Positions 49,380-61,162 are shown, counted from the stretch's first letter. The stretch is DNA of 64,000 bases from Adenophora triphylla var. japonica (GCA_022495995.1 JAFEMH010000978.1:372001-436000), one strand, 5' to 3'. The notes: generated from the sequence alone by a model not told the origin. Numbers and translations: made by a program.

Positions 49380-51860
49380 GTGCACGTCATCAAAAGGCTT
49401 GTCCAGCCAGCTTCGGTGATAGTGCCGGGGAGGAAGGACCGTTTGTTCGGTGGATGCATTATTTTCCTCGCCCCTCCTTCCACCTCGGCTTCTATGTCCT
49501 CGGGCTCTTCGGCGTCTTGGATCGCCTCCACTGTGTCTTTAATATTGCCAGGACAACAGAGGCCGGCCTCCACACTTCCCTCGCAAGCATGAGCATCCTT
49601 GGCGCCCATCACCTCCAAGTTGCTTTCTGTAATAGGGGACCAAGTGATGGAGAGCCCTGACTTCCTCGGCATATTGATCCCTGCAAATTAGCTGGGCAAT
49701 CTTATTAATGTCCAGACCGGTGGAAGGATCAGCCAAAATGCTCCGGGCCAAGTGGAGATAGCCATCTTCAAACATGGTGGCCGTTTGCTCGTCCACGGCC
49801 TCTCTGAAGGCCGAGCCGCCATCATCGGGGTTCCTTGAAAGCCGAGCTCTCCTTGAACCGAGCTACGACCTCTTCCTCCCTAGGCCGGGAGGGTAGCTTC
49901 CAATCCCGGCATTTGGCCTCGCCTTCATCGGCCTTGGTCCGAAGCTCGGCCTTATCGCCCTTGCCCGGGCAAGCTCTTCATTTTTAAGCCGGAGATGTTC
50001 CTCGGCCTTTGCCTTTTCTTCCTCGGCCCTTTTTACCTCGGCCTCAACCTCTTGGCCTTGGCGCCGCAAGCTCGGCATCTTTGGCCTCTAAAAGTTTAGC
50101 CAAGGAAGACTTGTCTTTTCGCTCTTTGCTTGAGCCGCCTTGGCCTCATTCGCACGCCTCGTCTTCTTCTTGGCCGTAACATTCTCGTACGCCGTGACAA
50201 GCCAACCGAAAGATAAATCATCATTAGAAAGACAAAACCAATATCAAAGACAATAACCCGTAAAGGGATTAACATTTACCTCGGCGATCAAGAGTCCCTT
50301 ATGGCAGAGCAAGGTGTCCTCGTTGGGAGCCTCTTTACGTAATGCCTCGTAGGCATCCTCGTCCATAGCCCTTTGAATAGGAGCTCGGCCCAATCTCACT
50401 AAGTGGTCCCTCCTCGCTAACAGGGGAGTCCCCTAAGACGGGAATGCCGAGGGACATACTCTTGGCCGCCTCGTTGGCCTCTTCAACAGCCTTGACGGAT
50501 TGAACGGTCAAGGGAGGAGGAGCATCAACATTGGGGGCTACACCGACGCTTGCCCGCTTAGCCGCCGGCCTCGGCGCTAACAGCTTGGAGTCCTTTGGAG
50601 CCCGATCTCCTTTCGACGAGGCTAGCTTCCTGGCCGCCTCTTCCTCGGCATCAACATGGAGGCTATGCCCCTCTCAGCTGATGGATTGGTTTGATTGTCG
50701 CCCGCCGATTCCTCGGCATTCACTTCCCGTGCAATTTAAGGGGAAGGGGTTGGTCATTCTCGAACATTGAGGACGAGGTTACGTGCATTAGCATCCTCCC
50801 TCCTTTCGTCAAGGCAGCCTTCTTGCTCGCCTTCCTCTTCCTCTTCACTAGCTCTTGGGGACTAAGTCTCTCCATGGCTAAAGTTTCTTCTTCCTCTACT
50901 GCTAGATCCTGCAAGGACGAGGAAAGAGTTAAATGTGGGCAGAGGTAACAAGCATTTGAAAAATACAAGTAAAAAGAAACATTTACGTCCAACTATGTTG
51001 ACGGCTTTCAAACATTGGTCCCGGACGTTCGCCTTGCATGTAATGCAATCCTCATGGAACACTAAGCCGGGTGAATCGTCCCACTCATTGAAGCGTCTCC
51101 CCTCTTTACGGTGACAAGGGAGATACCCCATCCTTCTTCCCCGCATTAAACCCGCTTGAATGTAGTAATGGTCCGAGGACTCAATCACCGACCAATCGAG
51201 GACTCCCACCTCGGCAAATTCTTCCAGCATTTAATCAAGTCCTTCGTCCATTCATATTGTTGGACGGGGAACGAAGAAGTTGGACCTTTACAAGGAGACC
51301 GGAACTCCCATCCTCGCGGCTCTCCACCCTAATAACGTGGTTATCCCAACCAAAGACTTTGCTAGACATCGGGAGGAGCAACTTTGGTTTCTTAGACGCA
51401 CTCTTGATGACGAGGAGCCGCCTCTCCTTGACAAATTGGACATGGTAGAAATGCCTAAAGGCTCCCATGGTTGGCTCATACCCTAAGCTACGGCAGAGGA
51501 TGATGAAGCCGACAAGGACCCGGTACCATTCGCTCCTAGCATGGCCGCACCGCCTCACGTCGTCCGTAAATTCGCAGATGAAAGGATCCGGTGGAAGACG
51601 AAGTCCTTGTTGGAATTGTTTGAAGTAGAAGTGGACAAAGTCCTGGTTATAGTAGAAGTCATCCTCTTCCTTCTTTGTCTTCACTACGCTGGCCCATATA
51701 AGTTAGCCCGTACTCGGCTTGTCTACCCCGTACTTGGAGTATAGCTTTTCCAAAGATGGGATCCCCGGCTCTTGGGGTCCTCTCTTGCCTTTGTCCTAAT
51801 CCTTGGCCTCCTCGTCCTCGGCCTCCTCTTCTTCGGGCCAAACGGCCATCGCTTGTGCTT
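49380..51860 (-). pseudogene. Antisense extra ORF of the Tat element (Transposase_28-like plus coiled coil)
   Basis: Read on the minus strand. 51,684-51,235 has QDFVHFYFKQF, LRLPPDPFICEFTDDV and YRVLVGFIILCRSLGYEPTM, the pattern of the plant 'putative gypsy type transposon' family (Transposase_28, PF04195). 51,230-50,993 continues it (SDHYYIQAGLMRGRRMGYLP). An apparent GT..AG intron follows (about 50,989 to 50,909). Around 50,160-49,860 an Ala/Glu/Lys-rich segment (EVKRAEEEKAKAEEHLRLKN) looks like a coiled coil, and the C-terminal part (49,796-49,400) has LDINKIAQLICRDQYAEEVR. Such antisense ORFs between pol and the 3' LTR are known in some Tat elements; their function is unknown. Frame breaks are present. 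Confidence 0.75.
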
Positions 51861-52982
51861 CATCCATGAAAGCATCAACTATCTCGAGTAGACGAGGAGG
51901 GTTCTCCTTCTCTTCCCGTCATATCTCGCATAAAGACGAGGAGACAAAATTAGTGACCTCGTCCATGACTCGATTTAGGACGGGGAAGGGAGATTCCCCT
52001 CCTCGTCATTTAATAAGGCCGAGGAGGGAGCCGTACCTCTCAGCGCTCACGCATTTCGCGATCGTAGGCCGGGTAGAACGATCGACGTGCTCCATCATCT
52101 CAAATTTCTATCCTCAAAAACTATAATGTTGGGTGAACCGGACTCAATCCTATCTATTCTTGTGGAGTCGTGGTATTGGAGGAATAGACGAGATCGACCA
52201 TAACCTCTTAACCGCTTGCTTACATCATCCAGAGCGAGCATCAACCATGGACCTCTCTCTACGATAGACCCTCAAATTTCCAAGATGATATCCATAACGG
52301 AATCGGGAGAATGGTCCCAAGATCGGAAGCCATTTCTAAGGGAATCAAAGAGTAAAGGGGGAGTTCATTCAATATTCGAAGAAGTTTAACAAAATGCAAA
52401 GAAAATCACAAACATGAAATCGGGATAGTTGGGAACAAAAATTCATGAAGAAAAGCTTGAATCTTCAACAATGGCAGTTCATGTTTCTTGATTCACGTAT
52501 GAGTTCTTCTAACAACCCTAGAAGACGCTAAAACAGGAGCAGAATTGGTAAGAAAGAGAAAATCCATACCTGAGTTCGTGAAAGTGCTTTGAAACGCGAA
52601 AGAAAGCAACGTCGCCGGAAAAGTTCGCCTAACTGGAAAGGATGATTGCTGTGTTCGCCTGAATGTTCTTCGCCTAAACCTTGCCCTTAGTTCGACTGAT
52701 TTGAGTTTGTAAAGGTTTAAAATGAAAGGGTTTTTGCTTTTTATACCCCACAATCGGGTTAAACCCATGGGTAAAGTAAATATTCCGGCCTGGCGCCCCA
52801 AGAATTAAATGCGAATTGACGGTTTCAAGGCGTGACAAGGCCAGGGGGCCCTGCAATGGCAACCGTCAGTTATATGAAGCGACGCCGAGGACACGTGTCA
52901 AAACCTTTCGTATTCCATCCATATGACGAGAACGAGATGACTTTCTACTCGTCCTAATCCGAGCTAGAAAGTCGGGGGCCAC
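51861..52982 (-). other. Tat 3' region between antisense ORF and LTR
   Basis: Possible promoter/leader side of the antisense ORF: a minus-strand ATG near 52,110 opens a short frame. No further domain seen. AAAGTCGGGGGCC just before 52,983 is a plausible polypurine tract. Confidence 0.4.
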
Positions 52983-53696
52983 TGAACAGTATAAACCGAG
53001 GTACGAATATAGGTTTGCTCAAGCTGGGCCTAATTGAATTGGGCCATGAATATTATCTAAATAACCAAGTATCAGGGCCGAGTAGGGTCTTCCTCATAAG
53101 ACAAGGAGCGTTTATCTCAGCCTTATAATAAAGTTCTTACCTCGGCATTCTCCACCATGACGAGGAAACTAAATCATTTACCTCGGCATATCACCGTACC
53201 TACTGCCAATCTCCAAATGACGAGGAAGCGTAATCATTTACCTCGGTCTATTTGTTAAGGCCGAGGTAAAACATTTGTGTTCCTCGGCGTCCGGTTATCG
53301 AACATACAATCCTTATTCAACAAGGAGTATACAAAGAATGATCCAATCAGATTATACTGTCAACATCAATTCAAGTCAAACAATGACTCAATGTATATAA
53401 TTCTATTAGAATTATATCTTATCTATTTACAAGTTCATTCCAACATGGATTCTATCTATCCATTCCTATAAATACAAGCCCCATGGCTCATTATTCGGTA
53501 CGTTACTTTTTACATTGGAGAAACTCTGTCAATTTGATTTCTCTAATATCAACCGTGAACTTACTCTCACGCCGGAGGGCCTTTAGCCGGATCCGCCCCG
53601 GCTTAGTTTACGTGTTTTCTCTTATTTTCAGGCCTTGCAATCGCCGGAGCATTCAACGCTTGAATTTGGGCTGTTTTGACGATTTTGACATCATCA
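52983..53696 (+). repeat. Tat 3' LTR
   Basis: TGAACAGTATAAACC to GACATCATCA, same length as the 5' LTR, with scattered small differences clustered at CAG/CTG words. Confidence 0.95.
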
Positions 53697-53701
53697 GATA
53701 A

Positions 53702-54325
53702 TATGATATATTATCACATACAAGATAAGTTTTTATCGGGATGTATGCAAATAGTTATGAAACCCTTAATCATTATTGAAATTATTTGACTTGGGTACTG
53801 ACTAATTGATGTAGACCAAGAAAATTGATGTAGACGAAGAAATAGAATACTGCCAAATAAATAAACCTATAGCCAAATAAATTAACCTATAATCTGGTTT
53901 GGTGACGGATGATATAATTCACTTAATATTATTAAACTTTTATGATTGAGTTGACTCATTTAATAATATATTTTTTCAATTTTCAAAAAATAAAAAATAC
54001 TATAACAAAAATTATCCGTCATTAAATGAATGTCTATATTTTATTTAGTAGACATTTGAAAATGTTTATCTAACTTAAATCCAACTATGCATATATCCAC
54101 TATCTAATGTAATACAAAATGAATAGTAATTTTTTTGGGTAAAAACATATAGACAAAGTTTTATTGCAAAAAGAAAAAATAATTTATTCTTAAAAAAGTT
54201 ACTTGAAAATGGACATTCACTTGGGGACAGAGAGTCATTTCTCCGAGAAACATTACAACTTAAATAAATTTAGGGGTTGTAATTGCATTTTTATAACTTA
54301 TTTTCTAACAACTAACTGGATGAAG
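53702..54325. other. AT-rich intergenic stretch; nothing identified
   Basis: No frame, hairpin or element end seen between the Tat target duplication and the foldback MITE. Confidence 0.4.
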
Positions 54326-54333
54326 GTTTAAAT

Positions 54334-55035
54334 TAGGGGTGGACATGGTTCGGTTCAAACCGCGGTTTGAGACCGAATCGAACCAAACCACGCAATTTGG
54401 TTTGGTTTTTTTTTATAAATGGTTTAGCTTGATTTGAAAATTTAATAAATCGTGTGGTTCGGTTCAGCTCGCAGTCTGCAACCTCAAAACCGAACCAAAC
54501 CGAACCGAACCAAACCGAACCGAACCAAACCGATTTAGACCGTGTAAGTATCTTGGTTTTATTCCTAAACTCTCTTTAAAGCTATTGTTCGATTCCTGGT
54601 GATTGCTGATTGCTGGTTTTGTTTGGCACATTGCCAGTCCAGTCCTGTTGTGTCTATATTTGCTGCCTTAGATATAATACAAACTGCAATATGTTATTGT
54701 GCATGGCTTTCTTGGATAGTAGTATTTGTGTTTTATGTTTAATATATATGATTGCTAGTTTGATAAAAAAAAAAATGTAAAGAGCAATGCTTTTAGTTGG
54801 ACAGGTTTATAGTTCGGATAGCGGTCTAGAGGCCGCGGTTCGGGCCACGCCGGTTTGAACCGTTTATGAAACCGTGGTTTGAGACCGAACCGAACCAAAC
54901 CGAGGTGGTTTGGTTTGGTTTGGTTTGAAATTTTCTATGGTTCGGTTTGGTTTGGGATTTTCCCAAGCCGAGTACTAGCGGTTTGGTCTCCAAATTTCTT
55001 CCAAACCGAACCAAACCGAACCATGTCCACCCCTA
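54334..55035. mobile_element. hAT-type foldback MITE rich in GAACCAAACC repeats
   Basis: Perfect tips TAGGGGTGGACATGG and CCATGTCCACCCCTA; 8-bp duplication GTTTAAAT at 54,326-54,333 and 55,036-55,043. Arms are made of repeated GGTTCGGTTTGGTTTGG words; the centre is unrelated AT-rich DNA. Confidence 0.88.
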
Positions 55036-55589
55036 GTTTAAATTGCAACATAATTCCTTGTACAAGGTTTCTTACGCAATTATTATTTGTACAAGGTTTA
55101 AATTGCAATGAATAAACTTAACATTTAATAACTTAACATTTACTAGTAGATAATTCGTGCTCCGCACGGAAAGCTAATTTGCTAATATCATGATTTATTT
55201 TTTATAATATAAGTACATTATAAATGAATCAAAACATTAACATTTATAAAGTTAGAAAAATTATGTTCAATTTTAATAATTTTGTTGCACATAAGTTGAA
55301 CAGGAATTGCATTGTGACTAACAATGTAGCAATTTTTGTTATTTTATTTTTGATGTTCATACTTTATGTCATTTATTTTTGATGTCATAATTTATGTCAG
55401 TATGCAACATTTTTTATGGACGTTAACAAAGTGAATGAAAAAACTAACGACCTATTTCTTTTCAAACTACAACATTTTAAATACAATGTAGGGGGTTCCA
55501 ACCCTTAACCTTCCCGAGAAAAGTACATCTTTAAGCTAAATGCTCATTGACATTATTAACGACCTACTTTGATATATATATATAATATT

Positions 55590-55965
55590 ATTAATAGTAA
55601 TAGTTAACATATATTGTAATTATAATACTATTACTTAACATATATAGTAAATTAATACTATTTATAATAATAGTTAACATATATAGTAACTATTATAGTT
55701 AACTAATACAATTAATAGTAATAGTTAACTTATAAAGTAACTATTATAGTTAACTAATACTATTAATAGTAATAGTTAACTTATAAAGTAACTATTATAG
55801 TTAACTAATACAATTAATAGTAATAGTTAACATATATAGTAACTATTATAGTTAACTAATACTATTAATAGTAATAGTTAACTTATAAAGTAACTATTAT
55901 AGTTAACTAATACTATTAATAGTAATAGTTAACCTATATAATAACTATTATTATTAACTAATAGT
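55590..55965. repeat. About 51-bp AT-rich minisatellite
   Basis: Units of ACTATTATAGTTAACTAATA followed by an AATAGTAATAGTTAAC block and TATA(A/T)AGTA, about seven copies, inside the Helitron. Confidence 0.9.
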
Positions 55966-56100
55966 ATTAGCTAATAAGGAGAATATCAAAAGTCATATAA
56001 ATTTTGGGATAATGATGACGTGGCTTCTCCAAAATCAAGAGTTTGCCTCAACTTGTCCACGTGGCGAAGCCATAGCCCTTCTCACCAACTTTAATATATA

Positions 56101-56384
56101 CTCCCTCCGTCCCGCTAATATCCGCACTAACACTGTTTGCGCGAGAATTAAGGAATATGATATTTTAATAAAATGTTGTGAGTGTAAAAGTAAAATAGGA
56201 GAGAAAATGAGTGGAGGGAATAGTAAATTATAATAGTGTTGTGAGTATTAAAATAATGTAGGAGAGAGAATGAGTGGAGTAGGGTGAATATTTTATTAAT
56301 ATAAAGTTTCCTTTTTGGGGGTGTGCGGTTTGTAATGGGACGCCCAAAAAGGAAAGTGTGCGATTTGTAGCGGGACGGAGGGAG
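56101..56384. mobile_element. Stowaway MITE nested in Helitron tip
   Basis: CTCCCTCCGTCCCGCTA and its complement, TA at 56,099-56,100 and 56,385-56,386, 284 bp. It splits the Helitron's terminal TATATATA run. Confidence 0.92.
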
Positions 56385-56597
56385 TATATATATAGATTTG
56401 GTATAATGCAGACCTTCAAATATAAGCGAAAACATGAATTCTCATTTTTCTTTTACCTGACGCAGATATATCTCAAACCAAGAATGGCTTTCAGTACTAA
56501 ACAAAAACCTAAGCAGGGTCTTTAACAGAAAGTGAAATTATTAAAAAGATGGCGAGACGGAATTAATCAAATCCTGCCTGCTTAGAGAAGAAGAAAG

Positions 56598-56801
56598 TCA
56601 GCCAAGAACGGGGAAGATACGAGTAATGTGATCCAAAGGAATGTCATCCGCAGGATTTCTCTTTAGCTGTGGATGGTTGAATTCATTTCGGGGTAGAACG
56701 ATGAGCTGCCCTCTACCTTGACCCTTCTCAATCAACCAACCACTATTTGCTACCTTATTCTCAAGGAATTTGTCCAGAGATGGACCCTCTAAGTTGATGG
56801 C
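56598..56801 (-). CDS. Last coding exon of an unidentified host gene
   Basis: On the minus strand a good acceptor (TTATTTTGACAG) is followed by 67 codons and TGA with no stop. The product starts AINLEGPSLDKFLENKVANS, continues GWLIEKGQGRGQLIVLPRNE, then FNHPQLKRNPADDIPLDHIT, and ends RIFPVLG. Balanced composition, motif-like charged and aromatic residues and the splice site argue for a real exon, and the ending resembles a folded domain's C-terminus. I do not recognise the family. Earlier exons must lie at higher coordinates and were not found before the Copia element, so either large introns follow or the gene is interrupted. Confidence 0.65.
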   Translation of the reverse strand, partial: AINLEGPSLDKFLENKVANSGWLIEKGQGRGQLIVLPRNEFNHPQLKRNPADDIPLDHITRIFPVLG

Positions 56802-56853
56802 CTGTCAAAATAACCAACTTGTTAGCACCTTAACATAACAGGCCAAATAAATA

Positions 56854-57109
56854 CTCCCTCAGTCCTGAAATGATGTTCCCACCTTTTTTGTATTACTTTG
56901 AATGAACTTTGAGCAATAATTTTAGATTAATTTAATTATTCTAATGAAAATCTAAAAAAATAAAAAATCTTGATAGTATTTATAATGGTGTATCAATAAC
57001 AAGCGTTTGGTTTTAATTAAGATAATTAAATTAACCTAAAACTATTGCTCAAAGTTCATTCAAAGTCGCACAAAAAAAAACTGGTAACATCATTCCGTGG
57101 CGGAGGGAG
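56854..57109. mobile_element. Stowaway MITE, family shared with 30,166-30,416
   Basis: CTCCCTCAGTCCTGAAATGA at the left, TTCCGTGGCGGAGGGAG at the right, TA at 56,852-56,853 and 57,110-57,111. It contains the same TTTGAGCAATAATTTTAG arms as the other copy. Confidence 0.9.
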
Positions 57110-57111
57110 TA

Positions 57112-57893
57112 GCTGTTCCACACATTTAAAAGAGAGAAGAGAAAAAGTTCAAGGTGAACAATCATGATGAACTCATGACTCCCTTCCATGGTTTCAACCT
57201 TTCTTGCAAGATCGAATGAATAAACAGAACATGACCAAATATACAAGGGATGGACTGCCTACTGAATCATGAATAGTGGTCTGCACTACCTACTTCAACT
57301 CTAAATTGTGTTGGGGCTTGAATACTAATGGCCCGCAATCACAAGATGAATATATGCAAACACCACCAACCAAGAACGACAAGAAAAATAATGAACAGAC
57401 ACAAAATTATTGACCTAGTTCGTCAATATGAATGACTAAATTGTGTTGGGGATTGAATCCTAAATTGTGTTGGAAAATTTCTTTTCACTTCCATTTGAAT
57501 CAATCGCTCCAACAAATACTAAAGCTTGGTCGTTGAATACATGATTCAAATGGAAGTGAAAAGAAGTTCTCCAAATGAAAGTGAAAGAAATAGAAGTATG
57601 TGTTCATGTAAAAGAAGACACATATAGCATTTCAATTCCGCACTTGGTTGAACCCAAAGTGAGCAAGTTGCTTCAGTTTCTACACCAAAACTCACAATCC
57701 TTGTGTCACGCAAAAAATAGGTCTGTTCCTGGGGTCCCGACACTCCTAGAGCTATTTACATGATGACCAGTTCCAGGAGCTCCCAGAGAAGCTTCTTAAA
57801 TGGCGTGCCCCCTAAAGACTAAGTGGTCAAGCCAATTGTCTCCAATGTTAGATAGCTAGTTTGATTCACAATTTACAAGAGATGCTTGTTGTC
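57112..57893. other. Non-coding stretch before the Copia insertion
   Basis: No exon recognised. 57,300-57,480 contains LTR-like words (AAATTGTGTTGGGG repeated, CCTAGTTCGTCAATATG), a possible degraded Copia LTR. Holds the hairpin at 57,479-57,565. Confidence 0.4.
57479..57565. other. Perfect 24-bp inverted repeat with 39-base loop
   Basis: Left arm 57,479-57,502 begins TTCTTTTCACTTCC. The right arm 57,542-57,565 is its exact reverse complement, ending GGAAGTGAAAAGAA. Either strand would fold into a small stem-loop like a short precursor; no function can be assigned. Confidence 0.7.
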
Positions 57894-57898
57894 AATGG

Positions 57899-58435
57899 TG
57901 TTGTGAATATGGCCCTCCACTACCAAGCAAACCTACAAGAACGATTAGAGCACACAAAACCAAGCACAAGAAATAAATCACAAAGAAGAACACAAGAAAT
58001 TGTTAACCCAGTTCACCAATATGTTTGGCTACGTCTGGGGGCACTACCAAGCCAGAATCTTGCACTATAATATGTAGAATTTTGTTACAATGAGGAAAGG
58101 GGCGGAACTTTGCTTATATATGACCTAGGGAAACAATCCAAACCCTAGACAAACAAGGAAATCCGGACTGCTGAAAACGGGCCCAGCGCGGCCGCCCTCC
58201 GTAGAAGCGCGGTCGCGCTACCATCCAGAAACTCCAACGCCTTTGAACAATCCTCCAGCGCGGTCGCCCTCACCTTCCAGCGCGGTCGCCCTCGAAAGAT
58301 TTCACCCGAGCATCAGTTTCTGTCCAAGAGCGCGGTCGCGCACAACACCTGCGCGGCCGCTCTTGACTCCAACAACTCCGACGAATTTTTCTCCCTTGCT
58401 CCGATGTCTAGCCCGGTTGGTCCTCTATCCCAACA
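57899..58435 (-). repeat. Copia 3' LTR
   Basis: TGTTGTGAATATGG to CCTCTATCCCAACA on the plus strand. On the minus strand GCGCGGTCGCGC/GCGGCCGC words (58,370-58,185) come before the TATA-like CATATATAAGC (about 58,122). Confidence 0.95.
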
Positions 58436-58545
58436 ATCTCCCACCTAGAGATCAACCACACATATAAGCCCCGTATCCGTTCTTCAACTCATCCTTGGTG
58501 TCTTCCTAGTGCTCACCTCGATCATGGTAGTGTCATCCTCCTCTT

Positions 58546-58857
58546 TTATTCTCCAAGCCCAATTGAAGCTTTGCACAGCTTCAATTTTTCAAGGTTCACA
58601 ACCTTTGTCAACATGTCAGCCAGGTTCTCCGATCCCAATATCTTCTCTAGCCTTAAGATCTTCTCCTCCAAGAGATGTCTGATGTAGTGAAACCTCAGCT
58701 CAATGTGCTTCGTTCTAGAATGAAACGCCGGATTTCTAGCCAAGTGAATTGCACTCTGACTGTCACTGTAGAGAACGTTACCACTTCGCGTCTTCCCAAG
58801 TTCACCCAAGAAGTTCTGCAACCATACCATCTCTTTACTCGCTCTCACACGCCACAT
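58546..58857 (-). pseudogene. Copia RNase H
   Basis: LYSDSQSAIHLARNPAFHSR, KHIELRFHYIRHLLEE and ENLADMLTK are the standard Copia RNase H end. This piece is open for 103 codons and runs to the 3' end of pol. Confidence 0.9.
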
Positions 58858-58859
58858 AT

Positions 58860-60510
58860 TCTCGCTTCGCAGCTGATCGCGCCACGATCTTCTCGCAATT
58901 TAGAAGCCCAGCGAGATTGCCGTACCACCCAATGCGAACACATAACCCGTAGTACTTCTCTTCTTATCAAGATCACTTCGATGCCAAGTCCGCATCAACA
59001 TAACCCGCTAACACCACCTCCTCGCTGAGAAACACAGAGCCTTACCAAAGCAGCATTTCTTGAAGTAACGCATGATCCATTTAACCGCTTCCCAATGTTG
59101 CTTTCCCGGATTGCCCATAAACCGCCGACTACTCCCACCGCACGTGCAATGTCCGGCCTTGTACACACCATTGTATCATACGAGACTCCCCACCGCTGAA
59201 GCATATGGAGTTCTCTCCCATCTTGTCACGCTCCTCCTCGCCCATAAAGCAGTCTTTCTCCGATAGCTTGAAGTGCAAACCCAACGGCGTCCCTTGCTGG
59301 CTTCGCCTCTTCCATACAAAACCTCGCCAAGACTTTCTCAACGTATTCTCGCTGTGAAAGAACCAACTTACCCGACTCCCTATCCCTGGTCAATCTGCAT
59401 GCCCAAGATTTTTCTCGGCCTCTCCCAAATCCTTCATCTCGAACCGCTTCGACAACCGAGCCTTCAATCTGTTTACCTCTCTATCGCTAGAGCTCCGCTA
59501 TTAGCATGTCATCCACATATAATAGCAAGATAATGTACCCGTTGTCTCGTGTTCTTGAAGTAGCAACAATGATCCGCCTCACATCTCGATAAAATCAATG
59601 CCGTGCACGAACCCATCAAACTTTTCGTACCACTGCCAGAGCTTGTTTAAGGCCATACAAGCTCTTGGTCAATCTGCAAACTAGCTCCTCGCTACCCTTG
59701 GAAACAAGTAACCCTCACAATTGTACCATGTAAAATTTCTTCCTCCAAATCCCGTACGAAGAAAGGCCGTCTTCACATCCATCTATTCAAGCAACAAGTC
59801 AGTCCGCCACTACTATCCCGAACCATTCGATAGTGGTAAATCTTCACATAGGAGTGAATACCTCGGTGTAGTGTCGTAGTACTTTTCTTTGAAACCGCTT
59901 TTTACAACCGGTCTTGCCTTGTAACGCCGCTACCGTCACGCTTCCTCCTTGATCCTGTAAACCCGCTTGTTATGCGGTGCCTTCTTCCCCTTAGTTAGTT
60001 CTAGCCAACTCCCAAGTTTTGTTGGCCTTCAATGAGTCCATCTCATGCATCCATCGCAGCCTTTCCACTTGTTACAAAGTGCACTACGAACAGCCTTCTC
60101 CGCATAACATTCCTGCTTCCCCATTATCTCGTCAACAAAGAAATAATAATTGGAAGGAGTATACTGTCTGCGATCCACGCAACCCGCCGGATCTACGCAA
60201 TGAATATCCGCTCCGAGTACGTGGTTCATCTTCAGCGACCTCCCGACTACGGTCACATGAACCGTTACTGCTCCCACCCGAGCTTTGGAATATCCACCTC
60301 TACAATTTTCGGTTCCGAACTAGTGTCAACATATGCCCCCTTTCTCGTCTCAGATAATACCCGCTCATCAATACCACATCTCGACTACGAATAATTTTAT
60401 GATTTTGGTCATCCCAAAACTTATACCCGAAGTCATCCCCGCCATACCCAATAAACGTACACTTAACGTATTTTGCATCTAATTTAGTTCTCTCGGCCAG
60501 AATCAACATT
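58860..60510 (-). pseudogene. Copia reverse transcriptase region, heavily frameshifted
   Basis: The catalytic YVDDML is readable at 59,520-59,501. VCTRPDIARAVGVV (about 59,170-59,130) and CTFIGYGGDDFGYKFWD (about 60,465-60,415) mark the downstream and upstream RT parts. Between them no frame stays open for more than about 90 codons. Confidence 0.85.
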
Positions 60511-60619
60511 TAACATAAGAAACGCAGCCAAATATGCGAAACAGGACAGATTTACCCGCTTGCCACTCCACGCTTCCTCCGAATTCCATTCCCCAATGGT
60601 ACCGATGGTCCTCGATTGA

Positions 60620-61162
60620 TCAAAAAAGCCGCCGCGTCAATCGCGTATGCCCAAAACGTCTTCTAAGTCCACACTTCAATCTCATACTTCTAGCCCGCTC
60701 ATTCAATGTTCTGTTCATCCTCTCTGCAACCCCATTGAGTTGTGGTGTGCGCTTTGGTGTCTTCTCCATACTAATACCATTTGCAGCGCAATATTCCCTA
60801 AACTCACCAAGCTCATACTCCCCACCATTATCTGATCTCAAGCACTTAAGCTTAAGTCCCGTCTGATTCTCCACCAAGGCCCTCCACTTCCTGAATATCT
60901 CGAAAGCCTCATCTTTCCCCTTCAAGAAATAGACCCAAACCTTCCTTGTAGAATCATCAATAAAGGTCATGTAATATGACGCACCACCCAGAGACGTTAC
61001 CGAAGATGGCCCCCACAAATCCGTGTGAACCAATTCTAACTTTGCTTCCCTCAAACCCCTACCTGTCCTCGAGAAATTATTTCTCCCCTGTTTGCCAAAC
61101 ATACAATCTTCGCAGATCCCCACGTTGATCGTCTTCAAACCCGTAGTAGTCCCTTTCAACAA
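60620..61162 (-). pseudogene. Copia integrase core
   Basis: One open frame with HTDLWGPSSVTSLGG (first Asp), FIDDSTRKVWVYFLKG, SDNGGEYELGEFREYC (second Asp) and LNGVAERMNRTLNERAR (Glu). The upstream ICEDCMFGKQ is the end of the zinc-binding part. The frame leaves the family pattern after MRLKCGL. Confidence 0.92.

Larger units (their letters stand above)
32123..53696 (+). mobile_element. Tat-lineage Gypsy element (21.6 kb including a nested element)
   Basis: Paired 714-bp LTRs, GATAA duplication at 32,118-32,122 and 53,697-53,701, TTGGTTCCATTGCGGG primer site, plus-strand gag-pol with an additional RNase H after the normal one, and an antisense ORF between pol and the 3' LTR. These are hallmarks of the Tat lineage (Ogre/Retand/Grande-like). 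Without the 8.8-kb nested element its length is about 12.7 kb. All coding parts carry frame breaks. Confidence 0.93.
55143..56396 (-). mobile_element. Non-autonomous Helitron
   Basis: On the minus strand it begins TCTATATATATA after an A (56,397 complement). It ends with hairpin CGTGC-GGA-GCACG, AATTAT, CTACTAG, then T (55,142 complement). A/T insertion site, TC start and hairpin plus CTAG end fit Helitrons. The 5' part (GCCACGTGG, CACGTCATCATTATCCC) has plant Helitron flavour. No RepHel coding. A Stowaway has jumped into its 5' tip and a minisatellite fills the middle. Confidence 0.78.

Noticed and set aside
58243..58467. 74-codon frame repeated at 62,801-63,004
   Set aside because: Inside the Copia LTR pair, produced by GC-rich palindromes.
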